From Nemopilema nomurai (Eukaryota; Cnidaria; Scyphozoa; Rhizostomeae; Rhizostomatidae), in NCBI GenBank assembly GCA_003864495.1, contig PEDN01001360.1:248001-312000 (forward strand): a stretch of DNA of 64,000 nt. Direction: 5' to 3'. This document shows positions 34,479 to 48,800 of the stretch, piece by piece; position 1 is the first letter of the stretch; every line of letters begins with the position of its first letter. The translations under genes were made by a program, and so were the position numbers. The notes beneath the pieces are model-generated. The model had not been told where the DNA came from and ran no database searches. It saw only the letters and a list, made by a program, of their open reading frames with translations.

Positions 34479-37400
34479 GATTTTGCTGGTCATTGATACG
34501 TTTTCAGGGCGCCTGGTTTGCCATGCATCGCAATGTTACAAAACTCGGGATGGCCTTGGGTGGAATTGAAGAAGCAGTGCCGATGATTTTACTTTGCTCT
34601 TTTCGCTAATGATTGGGGCACTTAAACGGCCGCTTTGGTTTGTCCAAGGCTTAGAATGCGGTAATCACAGTTCTGCTCACTTGGGCATTTCTTTTGACAG
34701 ATTACCCGTCTTGGGGGTTGTATTCAGTGTATGTATTGTTGTATACTTTTGCAAAGTATTTCTCTCAGCTCCCATTGTATTTAAGTACATTCTGATTTTG
34801 AGCTGTAATCACAGCAATGAGAGAGGGCATATATAAAAGACTTATTCAGAAACAATGATAGCCTACCATGCCTGCCAGAATTGTTGGAACAGAACGACCC
34901 CCTCCTCTTTACAGACAATGCTGTCCTGCAGCCAAACGAAGCGTCATTTTCTGATCCATTCTTCTTTCCCAGATTGACTGGACGCTGTGCTTTGCTATCA
35001 ACATTTATTTTGGGGGAGAGAAGGGAGGTTAGCAACCATTAGCGCTTCAAATAAACGAAAATCACAAAAAGGAGAAACTGCTGAGATGTTCCAAGGATTT
35101 TTGGCAGGCATTGTAGGTTAGAACACTAGGGCAGTTATTCATCAAAAGAGCCGCTTTTAAGAGAATAGTGTACAACCGACACAATACATTCGCAATTATC
35201 GCAAACACAATGCATGCGCAGACATAAAGAAACAATGTATAAACGACTATTGAGGCACATGACACAAACAGCTTCCAAGGACATAATACATAAACAATTA
35301 TCGCAAGTACAAAACAAGCACAGCTCTCAAAGTCCCAAAGTGTAAGCAATTATCATATACCCAATACAAAACATGACATTAAGATACTCACTGGCTCCTA
35401 CCCAGCCTATCCAGCTTCCATACCCCACAGCGTCCAACGTAATCATCACTTAAAAAAGCTTACTTCTTCAGCAATCGTGATTATAAAAAAGCATTCATAT
35501 ATGTATTTCCAGTTAGAAAATAATGCTTGTAGCGTGTATACCTCGTTCATTTTTCCGAGATCGCTAGAACTTCTGATTCCCTTGTAAAGTATCGAAAGTT
35601 TCTTACGGTAGAAAGATTTGGAGATACAATTAGAGACCCTTCTGAAATTCCAGCAGAATAATTTCATCAAGACGTTATATCAATACCTTTGTTGATATAT
35701 TAGAGAGTAAGAATGGCATGTATGACGAAGGCCGAGGGCAAACGTGAAGATGCTTGCTATCGTTAAATGTGGGACTCAATTGACGAAATAGGAAACTATG
35801 CACGCATCTAAGGCCTCGTCACAAACTGGAAAGAAATGCTGTTTGAGCAAACCCCGTATTTATTTGCCTTAGCGCCGGTAGCAGCCATGTTTGCCTTATT
35901 TGTACAAACCTGCTCCTGCTTGGCGCACCTTCTTTGCTGCTACGCATGCCTCATGGTCAATTTTATACCGCATGCATTAAACATAATTTATGCATTCATT
36001 CGACATATGTACAATACGGCGTTTAACACAAATCACATCAGAGTCGTATTCTAGAATAAAATTTGACCAAACCTGACAGACTTGATTCTTGAAGTCGACT
36101 GCAAACCAAAAATTTGCATTCAATCAAAATCAAAAGCCATATATCACTTATACTGAATAAAATAATTGAGTTTGACAAATGTAAAATAGGACATAGGACT
36201 TTGAAATAGGACTTTAATAGCTCGAGATTCGTTTTCACTCGGGAAGTCAACAACTAAGCCCATGCACTTACTGCGTCACCACTGCAGAAGTACATATGTC
36301 CAATTATACGTTGGATTATATGTGTACGCACGGTCCTATAATACATTGGAAATAATCGAAATATTTCATAGCTTCGAGTTCTGTATTTACTTTGAGCTGG
36401 TATTGATCCTGCTGAAATTTTATAGAGATAGCGCATTAAAGCGAACATTAAAGAGCGTGGCTTGATTTTCATAAGTAATTAAGGCTCGTGTGCTTATTTC
36501 CCTTTAATTGTAAAAGATTTGCTGTCGAAACATTTCATGGATTCAGTTAATGAAAAGATACTGATACCAACTTTTGTACAAGATCTCTATATACATCAGA
36601 TCTTGAAGTTTGAGTTCTTTTCTTAGCACAATCAATAACTTGGCTGGAAAAGCGCCATTGCCAAAAACCAGCCAGGAAGAAATTGAATTCCAGAGGGTCT
36701 CATGTAACGTAAGCAATTGGCAAAATGACGTGTCCACTCTGAAGCACTTGGAGCATTAGGTTATAGAATAAACAGTGCCGGTACTTTCCTATCATACCCA
36801 GCACCTGTCTTTTCATGCCATAAAGTCACGTGATTCTGACAGCTTTTCTCAAAAGCATGCGAAGAAAGGACTCATCCGAGATTTCTTTATCAAGATTTTC
36901 TAGGTAAATTAATCATTCCACGCGCAATTTTTGATAAAAGATATCAATCAGGACAGTAAGTTATTAGATTGATGGGTTTGTTTAGTTAATTGAAAAGCGA
37001 AATGTTTGTGCGGCCGAACGCAAAAATAAAGTGCAGCCATGTCGGTAGGCTCTGGTTTGCTGCGCAATATATGGCTTCAATTGACATTGCAGGAAATCGT
37101 ACTTAACACACAAACGCTATCTATATCCAATTGAAAAGCTGAAGAAAATTTTGAGAAAAACTCATAAATATATTTACGATTTTTGTACAGATGGAGTTGG
37201 TTGGGGCTCCAATGTGAATGAAGGTGGTATATAGGACGTTACCTCTTGTTGAAGCCTTTCTTGAAATCTTGACAAGACAGCTGTGCTGATTTATTTGACG
37301 TCCCGTCACCTGCCATTTGCTTTAAGATTTATATAATTCTTTATATTGGGGATTAAAAAACCGAACAAACTACTGTTGCTGTTAAGTACCATGGATACCT

Positions 37401-37758
37401 TCCTCTTTTCCAAATTGTTTATAAGAGCCGGTGTTGCTGAGCTCCCATCGATTGTATAGCGTGCTTGGAGCACTGGAATCACAGTCAACTTTCTTTGAGA
37501 AAACGCTTAGAATTACACAACAATATGGAGTTGTGCTACACTCATGGGAAACAGATGAAAGGCTCTATATGCAAGTAGTCAGCAACCTAGCTCGTTATAC
37601 TACTGTTATCTCATGCAAAGATAAGAGCAATGATTTACAAGTATTTTGTGCTGCACGATCGTACATACCGCATGTGCTACACTCTGAGTAGAAGAGCAAA
37701 GTTGCGAGATATTGTCAATCATTCTTGTAAAAGTATTGACCCTTCAAAATTGAAGCAA
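34479..37758. other. Intergenic, nothing firm
   Basis: No domain-bearing frame. Around 35160-35390 there are loosely repeated CAATTATCGCAA/ACACAATACAT blocks. Otherwise AT-rich unique-looking sequence. Confidence 0.4.
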
Positions 37759-39783
37759 ATGGATCACGCATGCATTGTGAACGCATCACAACATACAAAC
37801 ATCACTTTCATCAATGCTGCCTGTTTCACTGAAGTGTGTACTTCTGAGGATCTGTCTACAATTGGAAGCATTTCGGTGATTCTGGTTACTTTGCTCGTGT
37901 TTCTGCTAGGAACATGCGGAAATAGCTTGGTCTGTGTGTACTTTGGTGGGTACCTTGCTTTTTATTCGTCAACACCAGAAATTTGTGCTTCGAAATAATA
38001 AGCAATTGCTTTGATAACGAATGGGGATAGACACGTAAGATGAAGCAGAAAGAAAGCAGCTTCACTTGGAGGCATTTCGAATCCCACAATTACATGGCTT
38101 ATCGTTTGCCTTAGGATACACCAAAGCCATGAATATGTAAATAATAGGTCTGCCTTAGTTAATGCAAGGGTATATTAAGTCTCTTGATATACTTGTTCGA
38201 CTCTGTAATTTTGAATGTGCTCCAGCTGCAAATTGTTGCTCTGTCCACCCATGATCTTGCTTCTCTTACAGGCAAGAAAGCGCGTCGAGCAAAAACCGAT
38301 ATTTTCCTTATATCCCTGTGTCTTACCGACTTGGCTGCATGCGTTACTGGCCCCCTAGAAACAGTCGTATCGTTGACATGTCCCTACACAAAGTGGGAGC
38401 TTGATCAGACTGGCACATACACTGTTCTTTATATCATTAGCGCCACAATGGCCATTTCGTCGTGGACATTGGCGGCAATATCTGTAGATCGTTGCTGGTA
38501 GGTCTTTGAATGCATTGCTTTTACATTGCCCTCACATTCACGCCTGCACTATCTGAAAATTTTTCCACTATGAACAAGTCTGTATTTTTTCCTTTTTCAT
38601 ATGGTTGCATTATTGCAAACGGCATTAGTTATTTATTTGTATTAACCCATTGAAGAAGTGTAAATTGAGACTATTTGAAGAGTACGATGTTACAGATAAT
38701 TCATTGAAATAGAGTGATGGGAGACCAATGTACTTGTTAACAATTTCTCTTGTCGAAATCATTAACCTTGATTCATGCCATTTTTGCACGATCCAAAGTT
38801 TAAATTTGACTTTACCACTAACACTTGTAGACTAAAAGCTTTCGTTGTGTTTTGCTCTGTGAATGTAAAGTAGGTCTTTGCTAGGATGTTTTTGGCCAAA
38901 CGACATGGGCTTAAAGAGCCACAGCCTTGTTAAGCGATGAAAATGTTTCGACCGATTTAAAGACTAACTGAAAGTTTCAGGAATGTGCGGAAATTTAAAG
39001 GAAACAGATACATACCAAATGAAACATAAAAGATAATTGAAATGATCATAGTGAATGGGTATCATTAAAGACCAAAAGGCAATGCAAAAGGGTCAACCGA
39101 ATTCCAACAAGTTGGTTTCAAGTGAAATGTAGATAAATTGCTTGATGATTATTTTTGTGTCCGTTGTCTTAGAATAACTATTGAATTTCAGGGCTATCAC
39201 CAGGCCATTTCAAACTCGCAGTATCAGTGACAAAAAAAGAGTGGGATTGTGTTTGCTGATATGGCTGCTAGCCCTTATAGCCAGCTATACATTCCAGTTT
39301 AATGAAGATTTCGGCATCGACGGATTCGCGTATGATATTTACACTGGCATCCTTGTTTGTGTGGCCTGGCTTATTCCGTTGCTGACAGTGGTTGTGATGT
39401 ATGCGATATGCATCAACCGGCTGCGCAGAAACGACCTGAGGCACTCCCAAAACGAAACCATGAAGAAGAGAAACGCCGACAACCAGCGGGTCATCCAGAT
39501 GTTTGTGTACATAACAATCTTGTTCTTCGCAACTGCAGTTCCAGCCATCGCCATCGGGTTGCTGTACCCTTCGAGCGATGAGTCTGACAAAGCTAAGCTA
39601 GGCCGTAGAATGTCCAATCTTAGTCTTTTTCTCGGTAGCTCGTTAAACCCGTTGATTTACGCAAAGATGCATCGCGAAATGCGTGCGTTTATGATACACA
39701 TTGCGGCATTCATCCTGCCCAGAACATCTCGCAGGCAACTGTATTCATTTACAGTTGAGCTGTCAGCTTTGCCTGGACAATGA
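37759..39783 (+). CDS. Rhodopsin-like (class A) GPCR 1
   Basis: Exons 37759-37945, 38272-38497 and 39192-39783 (phases 1, 2) give 334 residues. The N-terminus has glycosylation sites (NAS, NIT). TM1 has the GNSLVCVYFG motif, TM2 SLCLTDLAACV, and TM3 ends in DRCW where DRY is usual. TM6 is FVYITILFFATAVPAIAIG and TM7 ends NPLIYAKMHREM, an intact NPxxY. TM3 has the extracellular cysteine (LTCPYTKW), but the short second extracellular loop (QFNEDFGIDGFAYDIYTG) has none, so the usual disulfide is missing. The start is the first ATG close to the glycosylation sites; an in-frame ATG lies 43 codons upstream. The ligand is unknown. Same intron positions as the receptors at 42.3-44.2 and 58.8-60.2 kb. 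Confidence 0.85.
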
Positions 39784-42315
39784 AGTGCGAGTAAGGCCTA
39801 AGTCTGGACTTTTTGGGGACCTCGATGTGGGGATGCCCTAATGTTTAATTGGCCATTTAAACTACTCGAGTTTAAAACAATCAAAACGACTTTAAACAAC
39901 ATTAAACGATTTAAGTAGCCTTGAAATGTAGATGACCTTTCAGTTGACTTTATTGGTAGCAGGAAATGAGTTAAATGAGCATGTAATTATAACTTAGCAT
40001 GTAATTATAACTTAGCAAGTAATTATAACTTAGCATGTAATAAGCTGAAGCCGAGATATATTTTCAAACCCCATCTAATTTGACAAACAGACTTTTTCCA
40101 ACTAGTTATGCCAAAAGACAAGACTACGTGGATTATTTCATTCGATTTTCAAGGAGCTGAACGCAATATATTCGATTCAGAAGCATTATAAAGATAAACG
40201 ATTACATAAAAGCAAAGCATTTATTCATAATAATGGTAGTCGTAGCATTAAAATAATTAGCAATCTTCAGTGTTCACTGATTATCCGAATAAATTTTTAA
40301 GGACAAGGGTGCAAGAACAGCGTTTTGTCTTGACATTTCATATTGATGTTATATCTGGCAGCCAAATTGCAAATTAAGACAAGTAAATGTGTACAAAAAG
40401 GAACTGAACATATGGATTAACCCATAGAAGCAAAAGCATCTGTTCTGAATAAAGATCATATTTGATGAATGATAGTCAAATACAGTTTCCGTAAAGTCAT
40501 TTAGAATTATTCGAAAAGTTGTAATGTACAGTTAAAACTCACTAAAGATCCATTGCAGAGGGACAAAAAAACGTCAATAGAAATTCTAAAATCTAGTGCG
40601 GCAGATTGGCTTGGAAGTCTTCCGCTGAGTTAACACGCTTTAACATACAAAGTGCGATGAGTTTTCGGGCTCGGCATAATGCCATGGAAGGCTGATCCAA
40701 CGCTATTGCCTCAGAAATCCGAAATTCTTCTTTTCCAATCTAAAAGTCAATTTCCTGCAAAATCACCACTCTGCTGTTCAATATTAGGGTTTCTGAATCA
40801 AACAACTCCGGACATCTTACGCAGAGAACCGCGTTCGTATAAATAAAGAAACGAGATCCTATTATTGGTAGGATTCGTGTCTTGTTTTAATCGAATCGAA
40901 ATAAAAGTAAAGAGAGTCTCAAGCCGCTATTACTGCTGTTTGAGTCTTGAGTCACCTCTAGTGAGTTATCTTTAATGATTTCCAATAACATTGCCGGATT
41001 GAATTCTTGATTGCTTTCTGTCTATGGACAAGGTGCCTCCACGTCAATCTCTTTTCGACATGATGAACTTAGAACATAGTCAAAGAGAATTTGCAGAAAC
41101 TCATTTCCATGCCAAACAGTTGATATGATCCTGACTTTGCTAGGGTTTTTCTACCTATTCATTGGCCTCGGTTGACTGGACTAGCCAGCTTGTCGTGTGA
41201 ATGCGGGGCTGTTGTACATAAAATTCCGTTATGGAATGTAAGCTCAATTTCCAGTGTGTAATCCTCAAGAATACAAGCACCAGTCCAATTTTTCCAGCTT
41301 TTTCATTATATTTTACGATTTCACTAGGCAATGTTTAACTTTGGTCGTAAATCTTATTTCCCTAGATTGGTTGTTTGATTGCTCTACCACTGTGAAACCC
41401 TGTGTTTCGCGGCTAAGTTTGCTTGTAAATCACAATCACAGAGTTCAAACTAGTTTAGAGTCTTTGTCAAGAGCAAGAAGGGGGCTCATAGAACTCCAAC
41501 AGTGAATTTTTCGAGGAAAACAGCTGGAAACTCAAGCCTGAAAGTCAAAACTCATATTCTTCAATATTTTTTGGTAGCCTAATAGGAAGAACCAAAACTG
41601 GGCTCATCTCCTGTTCCCTTGACAATAGAACACTGCTTCCCCCTTCTTCTCCGTATTGGTGTAAGACACACCCAGGAACATGCATGCATAGTCGAACCAT
41701 ATGTTGGTTATACCACAAACGTTGGTACGCTATCTACGCAAGGAGGTGGCTAACCACATTTTTGAATAACCTTTTTAGTCCCATAGTTTACCCTTTCGTA
41801 TACTATTTGCTAGAGATTGGGCATTTATAATGAATACATTATCTTATCTCATTTTTTTCTCTAAAAACGCAACGCAACGCACTCCCTTAGATAGAATGAA
41901 CTTGAGACGTCACAAGACCGGCTTCCAAACAACAGAAATAATTTCTAACTAATAAAACATCTAAAAAGACCATTCTGTAGTTGATACCAAGACATGTATG
42001 TAGATTTGAATACGAAGTAAACTTCTGTTAGGTGTCTGCCAAAAATTATCGAAGTAAAGCCGTTTCTCTCCTATATACTTCTAACGCCTAATTTACACAT
42101 ACTTTCTCAGGTCTAAATATAAATCTGTGAAATGATAGAGAGCATCTTGGTGCGCAAGACAACCATCCCACTCGATCACTGATTTTGTCAAATTTTCACA
42201 CCTCCAATGTTTTATTTCAACTCCAAGCTTCTATTTTCCACCCCCTTCAATTGTTACTGCTTTATCCAAACTCCAAGCTATTATTTGTTAAAATATTTCC
42301 CATCCCCTCCAATTG
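39784..42315. other. Intergenic between two GPCR genes
   Basis: Convergent 3' ends of GPCR 1 and GPCR 2. Contains the 18-bp tandem repeat at 39978-40040 and a two-unit repeat near 42215-42319. No gene recognised; the 83-codon frame at 41254-41505 shows no domain. Confidence 0.45.
39978..40040. repeat. 18-bp tandem repeat, about 3.5 copies
   Basis: Unit AGCATGTAATTATAACTT, three nearly exact copies (one T-to-A change) and a partial fourth, about 195 bases after the stop of GPCR 1. Confidence 0.85.
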
Positions 42316-42319
42316 TTAC
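42215..42319. repeat. Two-unit diverged direct repeat
   Basis: AACTCCAAGCT-TATT and CCCC-TCAATTGTTAC blocks occur twice, about 55 bases apart, at the 3' end of GPCR 2. Confidence 0.55.
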
Positions 42320-44233
42320 CATTCCCAATTATCCACTCTCCAGAAGCTAAGCACCATATAGCTTTGCTTTCTTTTATCTTCGGAAATTGCACCAAATGCC
42401 AATCTCTGCCCTCCTTTGGGTGTCCAGGACACCCTGGCTGTGCCACGACAACAACATGCCTTGAAGACACCTTTCACTAGCCTTCTGATATCTGGATGAT
42501 TCTTGGCATAAATAATTGGATTTACGCACCCATTCGAGATACTGAGGTTGGTGAGCACACGTGTAAGAAGATCGTAACTAGCGCAGGATACAGCTCTGCC
42601 ATCGGACATCAAGAAATTCATAGCTCTGGCAAGGAGACAGATAGCGATTGGCATTGTCAGAACGCAATACACCAACACGATGATAAAGAACATCCTCGTG
42701 ATCTTCTTCGCATCCTTCATTCTTCTGCTACTGGCTGAATTGGGTACAGGCTTCTTAGACGAAAGAGTGACAGCACATCGGGCGTAGAAGATGCACATGA
42801 CAACCAAGGGAATGACCCAGTTAACACAGCACCGCACCACTTGAACGATCTGGGAACGAACCGACATGACTGGGGGCTCGAGGCCGGAAAGCGGTGAGAT
42901 GGCGTACCCAAGCAACCAAACTGATGCACAAGCAAGTAGTTTCTTCTCTTTAGTAATTCTTCTTGCTTCAAACGGCTTGACGATCGCCCTATGAACGGAA
43001 AATTAAAAAATACGTCGTCAATCATTGAGGCATTTCGAAAGATTTTCAAATTTTGAAAAACCTTTTGATACTTCTAAGACAACATGTCTTTTGAGAACTG
43101 AATGTCCTGAAGAACTTTGAGATGACAACAAGCCGACAAGACTTCAAGTTCTGGAATCACAAAACATTGCCTTGCAACTGCATCCTCTAGAAGATAAACT
43201 TGGTAAACATCATCAGCAGGGTAAACATCATCAGTAGAGTAGCCTTCCTGTAGAATAAGCGATACCTTTTCAGGTATTTTTTGACGTAAAATTCGGTCTT
43301 CATAATTTCTTTTGATAACAAATCATGTGGTGGCTTTAATAAAGCAAAGAAATCTAGAAACAAACCAGAAACGGTCACAGGAAATGACAGCATGTGTGTA
43401 CGCCGTGACTATCATGCTTCCGAATATAAGGATTGACGAGGCCACAAAGACATTGTAGCCGATAGCAATGCCAGACATCCACAGGAAGAAAATGAACGGG
43501 AAGCTGATCGTGTATACAAGATCAGAGAGTGCCAAAGATACAATGAACGCATCGCCACCCCGGCCCAACTTCTTTCTTCCTGTAAAGAAGAATTCTAATC
43601 ACAATAGAGCTAGATTTGCTTTGAACCGACAGTTGAACAGGAAATGTGGCTATTGGGTCGACGTATTTCCTTTAAATTGAAACTATTTGTCTGAAAAATC
43701 CTTTAAAGAATAAAATGCAACATAAGAAAGCAATAATGCACGACCAATACTCAATAGGTGGTTCTCTGCCAGTTGATTAAATTCTTTAATACTCGGAGCA
43801 AACCTTTGGACATCTTTGGTTTATCTAAAGGGCTCCTAGAGGTATTTGTTCTGATATGCAAGTGGCACTTTGCTGCATGCTTGTTACTGACTTGTTAGTT
43901 ACAATATATACTAGACTAGCATAACTTTAATTGTTGCTTGACAAACTGAGTTCCACTCAGGGACGTAATCATGGGGCTCTTCTCCGTGGGTTTTAGCAAG
44001 CAAGGAATCAATAGAAAGAAAATAAATACGACCTTACCAAGAATATAACAGACACTGCAATTTCCAATTGTCGCAAAAATAAACACAGCCAACAAGTAAA
44101 TTCGCAAAATGACTCCCTCTATCCCATCAGATTTGGTCATTTGGCAAAATACAGTCGCATCAATGCTGGAATTTGTGGAAATATCTTGCGTCAAGTTCTT
44201 ACCAAGACGCAGAGAGCTGTTGTCAGTTGCCAT
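42316..44233 (-). CDS. Rhodopsin-like (class A) GPCR 2
   Basis: Minus-strand exons 44233-44038, 43579-43366 and 42988-42316 (phases 1, 2) give 360 residues. N-glycosylation sites NSS, NLT and NSS precede TM1 (AVFIFATIGNCSVCYILG). TM2 is FIVSLALSDLVYTISFPF. TM3 ends SCDRFW, so the tyrosine of DRY is missing. TM5 is WVIPLVVMCIFYARC, TM6 RMFFIIVLVYCVLTMPIAIC and TM7 CVNPIIYAKNHPDIR. A CCC cluster in the tail could be palmitoylated. No cysteine is seen at the top of TM3 or in the very short second extracellular loop, so the canonical disulfide is absent, as in melanocortin- and adenosine-type receptors with short loops. The exon-2 donor GTTTGT is weak. Closely related to the receptor at 58.8 kb. 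Confidence 0.87.
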
Positions 44234-45816
44234 TTTTCTCAAGTTTAAAAATGCTCACAAAGCATGGATCCGGATCCTTTATAGCTATGCGTCATCGGTG
44301 CCAATAAAACACTCAAGATAAACGGCCTTCAAAACTGTTTACCTATTAAAGATATTCGAATTCTAAAATTATTTCTCACCGAATGCTAGTTTTAACAGAG
44401 AGCGGTGTCTCAGCCAAAATCAGAATGCAAAGTGCCTGCTTATGAGAACCACGCACTGTCCAGCAAATCGCTGCTTTTTACCATTAACAAATACAAGCTT
44501 ATTGTTACTGTGCTTTCTAGGTCTGCTAAAGAAAATAATTTTCTTTATGCACTGTCGTGCAAAATTAATCTAACGGAGAAAAACTATTAAATGCCATACA
44601 AGTCTCCATTGGACGTACTTCGTAGGAGAAGCAAGCAATAGGACTGATAGATCTCTTCTTCCCCGGGCCTTTCCTTTAATATTACTGCCGCTGATGATTT
44701 GCGCTTCTATTTGCACCTGTTTTACGTGTCTATTTCCTATGATTTCAACGCTTTCTGCATTCCAAGAAACAGCACCAATTACCATAGCCTTCTTTTTGGT
44801 CCCCTCTTTCTCCTATCTACTTCTATACTTGCCTTTTCTACATAAAGTCGATTGTTGAAGTAAAGATTTAATTTTCCTATTCCATGCATTCACAATTCAT
44901 CTGTGTTTTCCACGAAGTATGAGACATTCTCAAAATGCATGAAGCCAAGAGGGGTGGGGTTGTGGGGGATTACCAACGCCAAAAGATTTGACCCCTCTTT
45001 GTCTACCAAGGAACTTCAGGAAAAAAACCTGTGTTTGTCCTAGACCTTAAAAAAGTTAGAAATTTTGATAAAAGGAATCCAGTAGCAGTTTGGTGAGGCT
45101 TGATTTGTAGGCTGCATTGACGCATCGAATAAAGGCTAACGCGAGAAACATAGCCGAGCTTGTATTTTTTATTATTTTGTTCAAAACTGAACGACCAAGC
45201 AATTCATTTCTTAATGCAATTTGAATTATTCGTTAACCAAGCTTAGCCGTTTGAAAAAAATCAATTTTATAGTTACGCTCTGTAGATACTGCAGCTGGGT
45301 ATCAGAAAGAATTGTCTTCCAAAATGAACTAGTCCGAGCCCCAGACTCCATTACGTTTTGTTTGGGGTCTGGAACTCTGGTTAAAAGGGAAAGGTAGAAA
45401 GTTGCTCATTGATAAGTTGCTCAGGGTTGCGGTTTGGATTTGAAAGTGGTGAGGGTAGGGGGAAATGATGGTTAACGATACGAAAAGTCTTTAATTGTTG
45501 TCATTTCCTTGGATTCTCTTATCACTTATCAAAATCACAAAATTTTTTGACCTACTTTCCTTTTAACTTATAAGTAAACAACGCAGCTATTTCTTTCTAC
45601 CGTGCCTTAGAAACACACCCGCGGTTTTGCTGGCCTTGTCGACCTTGTGTCTGCTCTTTGATCCTTATACACCTTACAAAACTGCTATTTAACATAAACA
45701 GCAGACTGTTCTTTTTGACGTCATTTCCACCAGGGCATGTAGCCTCGTTTTGGAATGGACCAAGGCAAGTTGTTGCTGCGCACGTGGTTAAACATGGGGA
45801 AGTAACAACTGTTAGT
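44234..45816. other. Divergent intergenic region between GPCR 2 and OGFOD1
   Basis: The two genes point away from each other, so promoters for both should lie here. I see no coding region and no unambiguous TATA element. Confidence 0.4.
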
Positions 45817-48800
45817 ATGGACACGGTGACAGCTAAAAGGGGCGCAGACTGCCTTAATGGCGAAAGCTCGAGAAAGAAAAAACGAGAAGGCAACCTTATC
45901 AATGAGAGGCTGCTTCTTGAATCATTTGTTGAGGAAGCAGGAGAACATTATAGGTAATGTGTATATTAGCCGTTTCATGTTGCTCTTATCTTTTGTTTAT
46001 ATATGTTATTTCAATTATAATCCCTGGCAAGGAACCCAGGAGGGCCCAAGCTAAATTTATTTCGGTAGACATTTGTACTTGCAATATTCTGCGTATGAAA
46101 TTCTTTCGTGGGTAACCGGGTAGCATCAACAGCGGTAGGCAATGCAGAAAATTGAACTTGGTTTAACAACAACAACAGCAGGGAATGGAAAGCATGTTTT
46201 GGCAAATAGTACCATGTTATCCTTTACATACTGAGTTTAGCTTAACCTACTGAGTCGAGAAATTCATTTATGCATATAATTTTACCCTTTGTTTATCACC
46301 CTCAGGATCCATTGCCTCGCCACTGAGGTCTACGTGAACAGTAAAAATAATTTTTCATATGAAAACAGTGATATTATAAGTACTCTTTCTAACAGTATGG
46401 AATTTTAGATATAGAGATATAGAAAGAAAGTGAAAAGAGGTTTAGATTTTGTTGCTTTTGAGTGAATTTGCACATATTTGTTATAAACAGGGATGTAGTT
46501 GTAAAATTTAATAAGGGGGCCATACTGCCATTTGGCGGATACTACACTCCTTTCCCCTCGTCCCAGTGTTTTTTACCATGTTAATTTTCCTTAGCAATTG
46601 TGGTAAAACCACTACCCTAATATACCTATGAGCCTACCAGCTGAGTGTCCTGCTTTCCCGGTGTAGATGCCCCTGTTGAGATTAACTTTTAAAGTTTGAA
46701 TTGTACATAACTGTTAATTTCTTCCATCTTGTTCTAGATCTGGTAAACGTCTTCAAACAGGTATGTATTCAATTCTGAATGTTGCTTTTCATTATTTGGT
46801 AGATTCATTTGCCTCTTATTTGGGAATAGCTATAGATCAAGCAATTGGATAAGAAGCAGTAAAGATATCAGAAAATTTTACAATAGTATCTATCATTTGC
46901 TTGCTTGTATTTATTTACAAATATGGAAGTGAACCAAGTTACAATTGACAAATTGAGAATAATATACCTCTTAAAAGTATATGTATATATATATAAAGTG
47001 TAGTTAATTTTGAATAAGCTATACAGCTTTAGTTGAATTCTTTTTCAGAACATCAAAAAATTTGTTTACTTTGACAGCAGATGGATCAATTGAAATTATC
47101 AAGAACCCATTTCATTGCTGCATCATACCAAACTTTATTTCTGATGAGGAATATCTCAAACAGCTAAAATCAGACTTGTTGTCGTTAAATTTTCATCAAA
47201 AGTCAAATGATCTGTACAAGTTTCACCAGGTATATATATCATCTTTTTCAACTGAATTTGTTGATGGTCATAAAATGCATGATGAACATTCTTCATTGGA
47301 GAAGCGAGTTTGCCAACTTCATATTATCTTGTTTATCTATCATTGTTGATGCAGTCAAAATTCAGCCTAAAGTTTTTCTGAGTTGATACTATCTTTTATG
47401 ATGAGCTCCAGAGTAATGAGGCTGTGGTTTTCTTAAGCAAGGCAAGTTCTTCATTTCTATAATCATGGCCATAATTTGTAAAGTCTCTAGCCAAGACCCT
47501 CAGCATAGTTCATTCCCTATTTCAGGATGATTTTTATATGTGATAGTTATGTGTGTATTCGAAAGAAAAGAGGAATAATAATGTAGAAAGAAATTGAAAA
47601 AAGAACCAAAAGCTGACAAAATATATTTCCTTTTGTTGACCCAAAACACTAGAGGGTGACAGGAAGAGTGCATTATTGGCTGTAATTGACCAATCACCAA
47701 CACTTCACACCTCAAAGGCAAAGTCCTTCTGTTAGCAAAAATCATCTGTCTTTCTAAAGAAGTAACCTGGTTTGAACACCTAGTTTGCAGTAAAACTGTT
47801 TCTTAGGTCTATTAATACTCAATTTTTTTCTAGAGCGATGACTTGAAAACTTCAACTGTAAAGTCAATAGAAAAACTCAGGTACTGAGAACAAAACATTT
47901 TTTGGTTAGTAGTTGTTAGCGCTGAAATCTTTTCATTTAATCTTTCCATTTAGTGCATCCATTCACCCGTTCTATTTAGCCTTTTCATCATAAATCACCA
48001 CAGGGCAGCAAACTATCAAACTTGCCCTGGACGTGTTTAATATCTCCCAATTCTGCTATTCTTTACACATCAAGAATAGTCAAGGATGTATGTTTTTACT
48101 TTGAATCCGTTTGTGTCCTTTGTTTACGTCTGGCCCCAAACCGGCATTGAAAGGATGACAAACCCTACACTTAGAGCCACAATTCATTTTGACATCTAGC
48201 ATTTTGTACAGAGTTCCACTGTAAGATAAACGGTTTAAAGATACAGAAGATAAACTTTTTTTGGTTCACAAGCAATTCAAGTAATTTTAAGTTATAAAAA
48301 TTTCGAGGAAACGAAGCGGGTTTGAAGCCTCGCTCCTTAAGATTATTTAGCAAAATTATTTTGCGACGATTCAATTAACAATAAGACACAATATATTATA
48401 TGATACGATCAAGCATGATATAAAGAGTTTAATATAATCCTGAAGTTGGAATTATGAAAAGCTTTAAAGTAAATAAAGTAATAGAAAGAAAGCAGGAGAG
48501 GACGAAAGATGGGAGCAAGGTATATCACACTTTCACTTGATTCTGCTAATCGAAAAAGGTGTAATTCTGAAAAACATTTTTCAATTAGATTAGACAGTAG
48601 TGTAACCAAAGTGTGTTTCTCATTTTTTGATTTCACAGAATAAATTCAAATGCTAAATGATAATGGGTGGAATGAGCCTCATCATCTGATTAATTGACAG
48701 AGAGCTTTCGTGAGTTTGACGGCAAAACCATTAAGAAGTTATCGAACTGAAGTGATATGAATATTTGTCGTTCGAAATGAAGAGAAAATGATTTTCGGCT

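Noticed and set aside
38900..39180. Possible extra exon in intron 2 of GPCR 1
   Set aside because: Exons 2 and 3 already join inside one tryptophan codon exactly as in the two paralogues.
46740..46760. Possible extra small exon of OGFOD1 between exons 1 and 2
   Set aside because: It has splice-like borders, but its phase does not match the next exon, whereas exon 1 joins directly to 47049 in frame with good homology.
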